A DNA stretch of 9,510 bases from DASTGO01 sp035719045. Its GTDB lineage: Bacteria > Actinomycetota > Actinomycetes > Actinomycetales > Kineosporiaceae. This document shows positions 1 to 6,366 of this stretch, piece by piece; the stretch's first letter is position 1, and each line of letters begins with the position of its first letter. Made by a program: the position numbers and the translations under genes. Location of the stretch: contig DASTGO010000065.1 of the NCBI GenBank assembly GCA_035719045.1, positions 1 through 9,510 of the forward strand, read 5' to 3'. The notes below the pieces were generated by a model. It was not told the DNA's origin. It did not search any database and saw nothing but the letters and a program-made list of their open reading frames with translations.

Positions 1-1809
1 GTCCAGCAGCACGCGCAGGGCGGCCGCGCCGGGGGTCCCGGGCCGCAGGGCGTGGTCCTCGGCCAGTTCGGCGACCACCCGCAGCAGCCGGACGGTGTCC
101 TCGGCCCGCTCGGCGTACCGGCCGAGCCAGAACAGGTCCTCCGCGGCCCGCGGGGTCGGGGAGGGCAGCGGTCCGCCCGTCGCGGGGGCGCCACCGGCCG
201 CCGCTGCTCCCGTGACCGGCCGGGCCCGGGCGGGAGTGTCTGCCGACGGTTCACCGGCCTGCACCCAGACGTCCTTGGCCACGGCACCGGCCGGTCCGCA
301 GGCCAGCAGCCCGTCCCCGGCGGCCACCCGGGCCAGTCCGCCGGACATCACCTGGTAGCCGTCGCCGGCCGCCACCGCGAAGGTCCGCAGCACCATCCGC
401 CTCGGCTGCAGTCCGGCGGACGTCACGACGGGGGCCGTGCCGAGCGGCAGCGGCTCCTGCCCGCACCAGCGCCAGGGTTCGGCTTCGATCCGGCGGCGCA
501 GTCGGTCACGTTCGGCGTCGGACAGCTCCCAGCCGAACCGGCGGCCGGTGCCCTCGCCGCGGGCGATCGGGCGGATCACCAGCTCGCCGAGCCGGGCCAG
601 GACATGGCGACGGGACAGGTCCTCCCCGCACCAGTAGGTCGCCGCGTCCTCCAGCAGCGGATCGGTGCCGAGCAGGGCCCGGCACAGGTCCGGCAGGTAC
701 GGGACCAGGCCGGGGTTCTCCAGCACCGCGGCACCGAACGGGTTCACCACGGACACCGTCCCCTGCCGGGCGGCCTCCAGCAGGCCCGCGACCCCCAGCC
801 GGGAGTCCTGCCGCAGGTCCAGCGGGTCGGCGAGGCCGGGATCGACCAGGCGCAGCACGACGTCCACCGGTTCCGGACGGCCCGGCGAGCGCAGCCAGAC
901 CCGGCCGTCCCGGACGCTCAGGTCCCTGCCCTCGACCAGCGGGTAGCCGAACAGGGTGGCCAGGAACGCCTGGTCGAAGGCCGTTTCCGCAGTCGGCCCG
1001 GGGGTGAGCAGGACCACCCGCGGAGCCTGCTCCGCGGCGGGGGCGGCCTCCTCCAGGGCGGCCCGCAGGGCGTGGAAGAAGGTCCGCAGCCGGGCCGGGC
1101 GCAGGTCCCGGTGGAGACCCGGCAACACCCGGGAGACCACCCGGCGGTCGGCCATGGCGTACCCGGCACCGGACGGCGCCTGGGTCCGGTGCCCGAACAC
1201 CCGCCACCGGCCGTCCGCGCCCCGGCCCAGATCGGCCCCGGCGAGCAGCAGTTGGCGCGGGCCCGGCAGCCGGACCTGGTCGGCCTCCCGCAGGAATCCC
1301 TCGTGACCGAACACCACGGCCGGCGGGAGCAGTCCGTTGCTCAGCACCGTCCGCGGCCCGTACAGGTCTGCCAGCAGCAGGTCGAGCAGTTCGGCACGCT
1401 GGGCGATCCCGTCGGCCAGTGCCTGCCACTCGTCGGCGGGCAGCACGACCGGCAGCGGGTCGACTTCCCAGCGGCACGGCCGGCTGCCGTAGGTGACCCC
1501 GTCGTCGTCCAGCAGGTCGCGCACCAGGTCGCGGCGGGTGAGCAGTCCCGCGGACCCCAGCCGGGCGATCCCGTCGGCGAGGGGCCGGCTGCCGCAGCGG
1601 GCGGCGCCGTCGGGGGCAAGTAACTCGTCGGCGGCCGGTGGCGGCGGAAGCGGTGGCGGGGCGACCACCGGACCGGCATCCGGCGTCGCGGCCTCCCCGG
1701 ACCCGTCACCGGCCGGCGTGAGCGTGACCGCAGCCAGGGCCCGCCGGTAGGACCCCAACGGATCCTGCGCGGCCTGAGACCCGGACGGCACGGATGTCAC
1801 ACCCTGCAT
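1..1809 (-). CDS. Circularly permuted type 2 ATP-grasp / alpha-E domain protein (3' end outside window)
   Basis: The frame is open for 603 codons from an ATG at 1809 to the left edge, so the C-terminus is missing. Residues 1-60 are a Pro/Ala-rich tail. From about 63 to 520 the protein follows the circularly permuted ATP-grasp type 2 family (formerly DUF404/DUF407). Visible landmarks are LLADLYGP and LLPPAVVFG near the N-terminus, the family's APSGAGYAM at 211-219, VVNPFGAAVLEN around 353-364, and TYWCG at 391-395. A second domain starts at about 555 with AEDLFWLGRYAERAED, the hallmark start of alpha-E (DUF403); only about 50 residues are inside the window. Such proteins are presumed ATP-dependent carboxylate-amine ligases, but the substrate is unknown. 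The gene lies 53 bp after otsB on the same strand and is probably cotranscribed. A GTG at 1800 is an alternative start; AGGGG 9 nt upstream favours the ATG. The family call is firm; the role is not. Confidence 0.9.
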   Translation of the reverse strand, partial: MQGVTSVPSGSQAAQDPLGSYRRALAAVTLTPAGDGSGEAATPDAGPVVAPPPLPPPPAADELLAPDGAARCGSRPLADGIARLGSAGLLTRRDLVRDLLDDDGVTYGSRPCRWEVDPLPVVLPADEWQALADGIAQRAELLDLLLADLYGPRTVLSNGLLPPAVVFGHEGFLREADQVRLPGPRQLLLAGADLGRGADGRWRVFGHRTQAPSGAGYAMADRRVVSRVLPGLHRDLRPARLRTFFHALRAALEEAAPAAEQAPRVVLLTPGPTAETAFDQAFLATLFGYPLVEGRDLSVRDGRVWLRSPGRPEPVDVVLRLVDPGLADPLDLRQDSRLGVAGLLEAARQGTVSVVNPFGAAVLENPGLVPYLPDLCRALLGTDPLLEDAATYWCGEDLSRRHVLARLGELVIRPIARGEGTGRRFGWELSDAERDRLRRRIEAEPWRWCGQEPLPLGTAPVVTSAGLQPRRMVLRTFAVAAGDGYQVMSGGLARVAAGDGLLACGPAGAVAKDVWVQAGEPSADTPARARPVTGAAAAGGAPATGGPLPSPTPRAAEDLFWLGRYAERAEDTVRLLRVVAELAEDHALRPGTPGAAALRVLLD

Positions 1810-1825
1810 CCTGCCGTGCCCCTGG

Positions 1826-1842
1826 CGTGACGGGATGTCACG
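1826..1842. promoter_or_regulatory. Inverted repeat between otsB and the ATP-grasp gene
   Basis: CGTGAC-GGGAT-GTCACG is a perfect 6-bp inverted repeat with a 5-base centre in the 53-bp gap. The 9-mer GGATGTCAC within it recurs at 1792-1800, inside the next gene's start region. It could be an operator for an internal promoter or a weak RNA hairpin. It has no U-tract and is too short for a convincing terminator. Confidence 0.35.
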
Positions 1843-1862
1843 ACGGCGTGTGCGGCGTGCCG

Positions 1863-2921
1863 TCAGCCGTCGCGCAGGTCGGCGAGCCGGGCCAGCAGGT
1901 GCGCGACGGCACGCGGATCGGCGACCCGGTGCCGGGCGATCGTGCTGCCCTCGCCGACCTTGACCGTGACGTCACCCCGGTCGTCGTCGAGCACGGCGAA
2001 CGCCCGCTCGTCGGTGACGTCGTCGCCGAGGTAGATCACCCCGCCGCCGCGTGGAGCCAGCCCGGCCCGGGCCCGGAGCATGTCGAGTGCCCCGCCCTTG
2101 GTGGCGTCGACCACGGACAGGTCGACCACCTCCTTGCCGCGGGTGAGGTGGACCCCCGGCCAGGACGAGGGCCCGGCCAGCGCCTCCTCGGTGGCACTCC
2201 GCGCGACCGCCCGCGCCGCGCGGCGGGTGTGCAGGACGGCCCCGGCCGGCTTGTGTTCCACGAAGGTCCCGGGACTCCCCTCGCTGATCCGCTCCAGGGC
2301 GGCGGTGACCCGCGCCAGCAGGGCCCGCGCCGCCTCGTCCAGGCCCGGAACGGCCTCCTCCGGGTCGTCCCTCTCCGGACCGGCTCCGGCCGGTGTCTCC
2401 CCGGTGGCGAACTGCGCGCCGTGACTGCCGACCAGCAACGCCGACGGCGGCGGCCCGGCGAGCCGGCGCAGATCCGCCAGGGTCCGGCCGGAGACCAGCG
2501 CCACCTGGACCCCGGGGCTGCCGGCCAGCCGGGACAGTGCGGCGGACGCCTCGGGCAGGGGCCGGGCGTCCTGCGGGCAGTCGACGATCGGCGCGAGCAC
2601 GCCGTCGAAGTCGACCGCGACCAGGATCTGCGGCCGGGCCGCCAGCCCGGCGACGGCGGTGCGCAGCGGGCCGGGCAGCGGATCGGCCGGCGCCCTGCCG
2701 AACTCGACCACCGTGCGTTCCGGCGCCCTGCCGAGCTCGACCACCGTGCGTTCCGGTGCCCTGCCGAGCTCCGGTGTCGCTGGTGCGTCCGGGTCGCCGG
2801 GCCGACGGGGCGGGCCTGGCACGGTGGCCTCCCGCGCTGCGGCCCGGACGATGCGCAGGGCGGGGTCGGGCTGCACCCCGCCGCCGGTTAGCTCCCCGCT
2901 CCCGGGACCGCCGGAGCTCAC
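1863..2921 (-). CDS. otsB: Trehalose-6-phosphate phosphatase (OtsB)
   Basis: This is a cytoplasmic HAD-superfamily phosphatase that hydrolyses trehalose-6-phosphate to trehalose, the second step of the OtsA-OtsB pathway. HAD motifs are intact: VDFDGVLAPIVDCP with nucleophile D104 and acid/base D106; LVSGR at 142-146; VGSHGAQ at 164-170; the cap-side KPAGAVLHTR at 224-233; K263 in RGKEVVDLSV; and the metal-binding YLGDDVTDERAF at 297-308. The HAD domain starts near residue 98, so 352 aa is longer than a minimal OtsB. The extra N-terminus is Pro/Arg/Gly-rich and carries a tandem 11-residue repeat at 51-83. The start is a GTG (2921-2919) overlapping the TGA of otsA (2920-2918). No strong Shine-Dalgarno precedes it, so translational coupling to otsA is likely. 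The GTG for residue 16 would be a possible later start. Confidence 0.94.
   Translation of the reverse strand: MSSGGPGSGELTGGGVQPDPALRIVRAAAREATVPGPPRRPGDPDAPATPELGRAPERTVVELGRAPERTVVEFGRAPADPLPGPLRTAVAGLAARPQILVAVDFDGVLAPIVDCPQDARPLPEASAALSRLAGSPGVQVALVSGRTLADLRRLAGPPPSALLVGSHGAQFATGETPAGAGPERDDPEEAVPGLDEAARALLARVTAALERISEGSPGTFVEHKPAGAVLHTRRAARAVARSATEEALAGPSSWPGVHLTRGKEVVDLSVVDATKGGALDMLRARAGLAPRGGGVIYLGDDVTDERAFAVLDDDRGDVTVKVGEGSTIARHRVADPRAVAHLLARLADLRDG
2689..2771 (-). repeat. 33-bp tandem repeat inside otsB (two full copies plus a partial third)
   Basis: Units 2689-2721 and 2722-2754 differ at a single base (AACTCG versus AGCTCG), and a third partial unit continues to 2771. As 33 is a multiple of three, the frame is kept. 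In the protein this gives two copies of ELGRAPERTVV and then EFGRAPADPLP, residues 51-83, just before the catalytic domain. The near identity points to recent duplication. Confidence 0.9.
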
Positions 2922-4912
2922 GAGGGGCGGCCGCTGGTCAGGCCCCTGTCCCGATCCCGGGGACGGCCTCGCCCGGCACCGTCGAGCTCGGCGTGCTGCA
3001 GCCGTTCGAGCTCCTCGCGACTGAGGTCGGCAAAGTGGGGCGAGTCCAGCAGGGTGGCCAGTTCCGGGTCGAGACGCTCGGGGTCCAGGTCGTCACGGTC
3101 GAGGTCGGTGCCGAGCCGGCCCGGTTCGCCGCGGCGTCCTGCGTTCAGCGGAAGCAGGTCCGCCCCGAAGGCGGCCAGTGCTTCCGCGGGGGCCAGGTCG
3201 TCCTCCTCCAGGGAGGCCAGGTCCGGATCGTCGGGCCCGAGGTCCACCACGGCGGGGACCCGCCCGTCGCCCTGCTCGGCACGGGAGACCTCCAGCCGGG
3301 CGATGTCGAGCAGGTCCGGCTGGCAGGCCAGGTCCTCCAGGGCCGTCCCGCGGCTGCGCTCCAGCGCCCGCAGGAAGTCCGTGGCCCAGCGGGACACGTC
3401 GAAGTCGAACACCCGGCGACGCAGCTGGCGCATCCGGCGGGTGGCCTCCCGGGAGCCCGCCGACGAGGCGACGACGACCGCCGCCTTGAGCCCATCGATG
3501 TCATGCGGGTTGACCACGTAGGCCTGCTTGAGCTCGATCGCCGCGCCGGTGAACTCGCTCAGCACCAGGGCGCCGCGCTCGTCGATCCGCGAGGCGACGT
3601 ACTCCTTCGCGACGAGGTTCATCCCGTCCCGCAGTGAGGTGACGAGCATGACGTCGGCGGCCAGGTAGAGCGCGACCAGCTCCTCCCGGTTGACCGACTG
3701 GTGCAGGTAGTGCACCGCGGGGTGGCCGATCTGCCCGTGGGTCCCGTTGATCCGGCCGACGGTGACCTCGACCTGCTCGCGCATGTGCTGGTACTGGCCG
3801 ACCCGTTCCCGGCTCGGCGTGGCCACCTGCACCAGGACCGCACCCGGGACGGTGAGCCGGCCCTCGTCGAGCAGCTCCCCGAACGCCTGCAGCCGGTGCA
3901 GGATCCCCTTGGTGTAGTCGAGCCGGTCGACGCCGAGCAGGACGAGGTCGGGGTCGCCGAGCTCGTGGCGGATCTGGCGGGCCCGCTCCTGGATGTCCGG
4001 CCGGTGGGCCAGCTCCTCGAACATCTGGGAGTCGATGGAGATCGGGAAGGCCGCCGCCCGCACGGTCCGCCCGCCGGGGCTGAACGTGGTGCGACTGGGC
4101 TGCGGCGGGCCGTCCACCCGGACGGTGCCCGCGGCGGTCGGCAGCCCGATCCGGCGGCAGGCGCGCAGGAAGTTGTTCGCGTCGGCGGGCCGCTGGAAAC
4201 CGAGCAGGTCCGCGCCGAGCAGTCCCTTGAGCACCTGACGACGCCAGGGCAGCTGGGAGAAGATCTCGTACGGCGGGAACGGGATGTGGTTGAAGAACCC
4301 GATCTTCAGGTCCGGGCGCATCCGGCGCATCATCCGCGGGACGAGCTGGAGCTGGTAGTCCTGCACCCACACCGTCCCGCCGGGGGCGACCTGCGCGGCG
4401 GCGGCGTCGGCGAACCGGCGGTTGATCCGCACATAGGACTCCCACCAGGCCCGGTGGAAGGTCGGGGCCACGATCACGTCGTGGTACAGCGGCCAGAGGG
4501 TCCCGTTGGACATCCCCTCGTAGAACCGCTTGACCTCCTCGGCCTCCATCCCGATCGGCACCAGGTGCATGCCGTCGATGTCGAACTCCGGCGGAGCCTC
4601 CCCTGCGGACCCGGTCCAGCCGACCCAGGCACCTCCCTGCCGGCGCATCACCGGCTCCAGTGCGGCGACCAGGCCCCCGGGGCTGGGCTGCCAGGAATGC
4701 GTGCCGTCGGGCCCCACCCGCCGATCCACCGGCAACCGGTTGGCCACGATGACGAGATCGAACGCACCCGTCGCCGGATCCGGCCGGGTACCTCCACCGG
4801 CCAGGGCCGCGACCGGCAGCGAGCCGGTGTCGTCCAGGTCCTCGAGAAGGGGGAGGGGACCGGTGCCGCAGTCCGGGACCGCGTCGCCGGCCGGAGGTGG
4901 CTGACCCGCCAC
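2918..4912 (-). CDS. otsA: Trehalose-6-phosphate synthase (OtsA), GT20 family
   Basis: The enzyme transfers glucose from a nucleotide sugar to glucose-6-phosphate to form trehalose-6-phosphate in the cytoplasm. Residues 51-525 are a full GT20 catalytic domain. By spacing and motif, residues known from E. coli OtsA are conserved: R59, Y131 and W140 (YEGMSNGTLWP), D185 (WVQDYQL), R330 and K335 (VDRLDYTKG), R368 (TPSRERV), and D429 and E437 (LRDGMNLVAKE). At 664 aa it is far longer than the roughly 470-500 aa usual for bacterial OtsA. There is a 50-residue N-terminal lead and an acidic C-terminal extension of about 140 residues, rich in Asp, Glu, Leu and Arg. The GTG start at 4912 is set by AAGGAG nine bases upstream. 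The stop overlaps the otsB start. It is the first gene of the leftward cluster and is transcribed away from the cyclase gene. Confidence 0.95.
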   Translation of the reverse strand: MAGQPPPAGDAVPDCGTGPLPLLEDLDDTGSLPVAALAGGGTRPDPATGAFDLVIVANRLPVDRRVGPDGTHSWQPSPGGLVAALEPVMRRQGGAWVGWTGSAGEAPPEFDIDGMHLVPIGMEAEEVKRFYEGMSNGTLWPLYHDVIVAPTFHRAWWESYVRINRRFADAAAAQVAPGGTVWVQDYQLQLVPRMMRRMRPDLKIGFFNHIPFPPYEIFSQLPWRRQVLKGLLGADLLGFQRPADANNFLRACRRIGLPTAAGTVRVDGPPQPSRTTFSPGGRTVRAAAFPISIDSQMFEELAHRPDIQERARQIRHELGDPDLVLLGVDRLDYTKGILHRLQAFGELLDEGRLTVPGAVLVQVATPSRERVGQYQHMREQVEVTVGRINGTHGQIGHPAVHYLHQSVNREELVALYLAADVMLVTSLRDGMNLVAKEYVASRIDERGALVLSEFTGAAIELKQAYVVNPHDIDGLKAAVVVASSAGSREATRRMRQLRRRVFDFDVSRWATDFLRALERSRGTALEDLACQPDLLDIARLEVSRAEQGDGRVPAVVDLGPDDPDLASLEEDDLAPAEALAAFGADLLPLNAGRRGEPGRLGTDLDRDDLDPERLDPELATLLDSPHFADLSREELERLQHAELDGAGRGRPRDRDRGLTSGRPS

Positions 4913-4921
4913 TCAGGATCA

Positions 4922-4928
4922 CTCCTTC
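4922..4928 (-). promoter_or_regulatory. Ribosome binding site of otsA
   Basis: The minus strand reads GAAGGAG here, followed by nine bases and then the GTG at 4912. It fixes that GTG as the otsA start, rather than the out-of-frame GTG just before it at 4922. Confidence 0.8.
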
Positions 4929-4963
4929 GGTCAGAACTCGACCATCTGGGGGACGCTTGATTG

Positions 4964-4991
4964 ACCCTACTGGCCGAACCGTCCGGGACGG
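4964..4991 (-). promoter_or_regulatory. Candidate otsA promoter element with palindrome
   Basis: On the minus strand TAGGGT (4969-4964) resembles an actinobacterial -10 hexamer and would give a leader of about 45 nt to the otsA GTG. No good -35 lies 16-18 bp upstream. Instead a perfect palindrome, CCGTCC-G-GGACGG (4979-4991), begins 9 bp upstream of the -10 and covers the spacer and inner -35 area, where a repressor or activator dimer could bind. This is inference from position and symmetry only. Confidence 0.3.
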
Positions 4992-5163
4992 CCCTGGAAG
5001 AACCCGGCATCCACAACCTGAACATCACCGGCGGACGCAGTACGTTTTCGACCCGTCACGTCAGGATGTGGTCGGCCCCCCCAGGCCTGCGGGTCCTCAG
5101 TTTCCCGCGCTGTTGTGTAACGCGCTGCAAACAGCCTCACCCCGGCGAGTCCCCCGCACACAC

Positions 5164-5177
5164 GTGACGAAGCTCAC
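5164..5177. promoter_or_regulatory. Candidate CRP/FNR-family binding site
   Basis: The sequence GTGA-CGAAGC-TCAC matches the GTGA-N6-TCAC core recognised by cAMP-receptor-type regulators, including the mycobacterial Crp (TGTGA-N6-TCACA). The outermost bases (C and C) do not fit the extended consensus. It lies about 250 bp upstream of otsA and 155 bp upstream of the cyclase start, so it could serve either. A chance match in a region this size is possible. Confidence 0.35.
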
Positions 5178-5332
5178 CGGAAAATTACCCCAAACCCGTC
5201 ACAGGCGACAGCTTTGTCTGGCGGGTAAGCGTTTCCGCTCGGCGTGGCGCAAAGAGACACCGTTGTCGAGTCGATGGACACGCCGACACGACACACCGAT
5301 GAAAACCTGCAACGGACTGAAACGGAATCCGA

Positions 5333-6325
5333 TTGAGCACCGCTGGAACCCCCTTCCCGGCCCCGGGTCACGGCACCCACCGGACCGGCCCGCCACCCGC
5401 GAACCACCCCGGCACCGTTTCCGGAGCCGCTGCCTCGGCCCCGGACGACCCCGTACCTGCCCCTGCTGCCGGCGATCCCGCCCCCGCCGGCGATGCGCCC
5501 GTCGGTGCCCCTGCCCCCACCGCCGGTGCCCCCGTCGACGGACCGGCCCCCGCAGCCGGCGCACCCGTCGCCCCACAGGCCGCTATCAGGCAGAGCCTGC
5601 CCGCTCCCGGCCCCGGGGGCATCCCGACAGGCTACGCCGAGGTCGACCCCCGCACCGCGCTGCGCGTACCGCTGTGGCAGGAACTGCGTGCGGACAACCC
5701 CCTCTTCCCAGGTGATCCGCCGACGGAGGTCGGGATCTGGTCGACCGTGCCGGCGGACGGGTTCCTGGTCGAACAGGTGACCAGCCTGGGCAGCCACACC
5801 GGGACCCACGTCAGCGTCCCGGCCCATGTCCGCACCGACGGGCTCCACCTGGACGAACTCGGTGAACGCTGGACCCTGATGCCCCTGGCGGTGGTCGACG
5901 TCCGCCATCCGGGGGCCGGCCCGGTGCTCGGGGTGGCCGGGCTGCGGGACTGGGAGTCGCGGCACGGACCGATCCCGACCGGCGGCTGCCTGCTGCTGCT
6001 GACCGGCCGGGCGCAGCGCTACCGGCCGGGCGCCGGCTACGACGAACCCGCGCCGGGACTGTCCGGCGAGGCGGTGGCCTGGCTGTTCGACGAGCGGGCG
6101 GTCCTGGCCGTCGGGTCGGACAGCTTCGGGCCGGACGCCCCCGGCGACGACGGCTTCGCCGCCACCCGGACCGCACTGGCCCGGGGCGGGATCACCGTCG
6201 AGAACGTCGGCCCCGGACTGTCCCGGATGCGCCCCCACGGGGACTGGGTCGCGATCAACGGTCCCCGGCCGCACTGGTCGGGGGCGCAGGTCGGGATCAC
6301 CGGGTTCACCCTGCCCCCGCGGTGA
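5333..6325 (+). CDS. Cyclase-family (kynurenine-formamidase-like) metal hydrolase with Pro/Ala-rich N-terminal tail
   Basis: Residues from about 108 to 330 match the cyclase family (PF04199), which includes bacterial kynurenine formamidase and other metal-dependent amide or lactone hydrolases. Seen are SHTGTHVSVPAH at 154-165, LAVVDVR at 185-191, IPTGGCLLLLTGR at 214-226, PGLSGEAVAWL at 241-251, VGSDSFGPD at 260-268 and the conserved VENVG at 289-293. The usual HxGTHxDxPxH motif has Ser161 in place of Asp, a normal metal ligand, so activity may be altered. Residues 1-97 are low-complexity Pro/Ala/Gly with no signal-peptide character. The TTG start is forced: a stop lies at 5318-5320, and there is no in-frame ATG or GTG before the domain. 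Only a weak GGA is upstream. The gene converges on the oxidoreductase gene 41 bp away. The substrate is not identifiable, and the symbol kynB is not justified. Confidence 0.83.
   Translation: MSTAGTPFPAPGHGTHRTGPPPANHPGTVSGAAASAPDDPVPAPAAGDPAPAGDAPVGAPAPTAGAPVDGPAPAAGAPVAPQAAIRQSLPAPGPGGIPTGYAEVDPRTALRVPLWQELRADNPLFPGDPPTEVGIWSTVPADGFLVEQVTSLGSHTGTHVSVPAHVRTDGLHLDELGERWTLMPLAVVDVRHPGAGPVLGVAGLRDWESRHGPIPTGGCLLLLTGRAQRYRPGAGYDEPAPGLSGEAVAWLFDERAVLAVGSDSFGPDAPGDDGFAATRTALARGGITVENVGPGLSRMRPHGDWVAINGPRPHWSGAQVGITGFTLPPR
5453..5572 (+). repeat. Degenerate Ala-Pro-Ala-Gly-Ala-Pro-Val repeat in the cyclase N-terminus
   Basis: Residues 41-80 of the cyclase-family protein are imperfect repeats of a motif like PAPAAGAPVDG, roughly 9-12 residues per unit, best seen in the last two units (APTAGAPVDG and APAAGAPVAP). 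Codons differ between copies, so the repeat is old or tolerates drift. It likely forms a flexible extended linker. Confidence 0.55.
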
Positions 6326-6366
6326 GCCGGCCCCTCAGGTCGGGAACAGGTGAGCCCGCCCGCAGG

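Larger units (their letters stand above)
4913..5332. other. Divergent intergenic region between otsA and the cyclase gene
   Basis: These 420 bp hold no convincing gene. The short open frames present lack family motifs and a usable ribosome binding site. The right half (about 5160-5330) is visibly less GC-rich than the coding DNA, as expected for promoter DNA. Candidate elements seen are the otsA ribosome binding site, a 13-bp perfect palindrome at 4979-4991 beside a TAGGGT -10-like hexamer (minus strand, 4964-4969), and a CRP-like GTGA-N6-TCAC at 5164-5177. Both flanking genes should take their promoters from here. Confidence 0.7.

Noticed and set aside
506..1477. Minus-strand open frame of 323 codons overlapping the ATP-grasp gene in another frame
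   Set aside because: It is almost entirely Arg, Gly, Ala and Pro with no recognisable motif. The overlapping frame is a real family match.
52..1623. Long plus-strand open frame opposite the ATP-grasp gene
   Set aside because: It has no family motifs and a Gly/Arg/Pro/Gln-skewed composition typical of GC-rich antisense frames. The minus-strand frame carries clear ATP-grasp and alpha-E signatures.
1794..4960. Several long plus-strand frames opposite otsB and otsA
   Set aside because: They are mirror frames of well-conserved genes, with no motifs or ribosome binding sites.
4961..5167. Short frames on both strands in the divergent intergenic region
   Set aside because: No ribosome binding site, conserved motif or biased codon use; the sequence reads as promoter DNA.
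5174..6274. Minus-strand 366-codon frame opposite the cyclase gene
   Set aside because: It has low-complexity Gly/Arg-rich content and no family resemblance; the plus-strand frame has the PF04199 motifs.
6326..6366. Bidirectional terminator between the convergent cyclase and oxidoreductase genes
   Set aside because: Only 4-5 bp imperfect pairing is visible and there is no T-tract.
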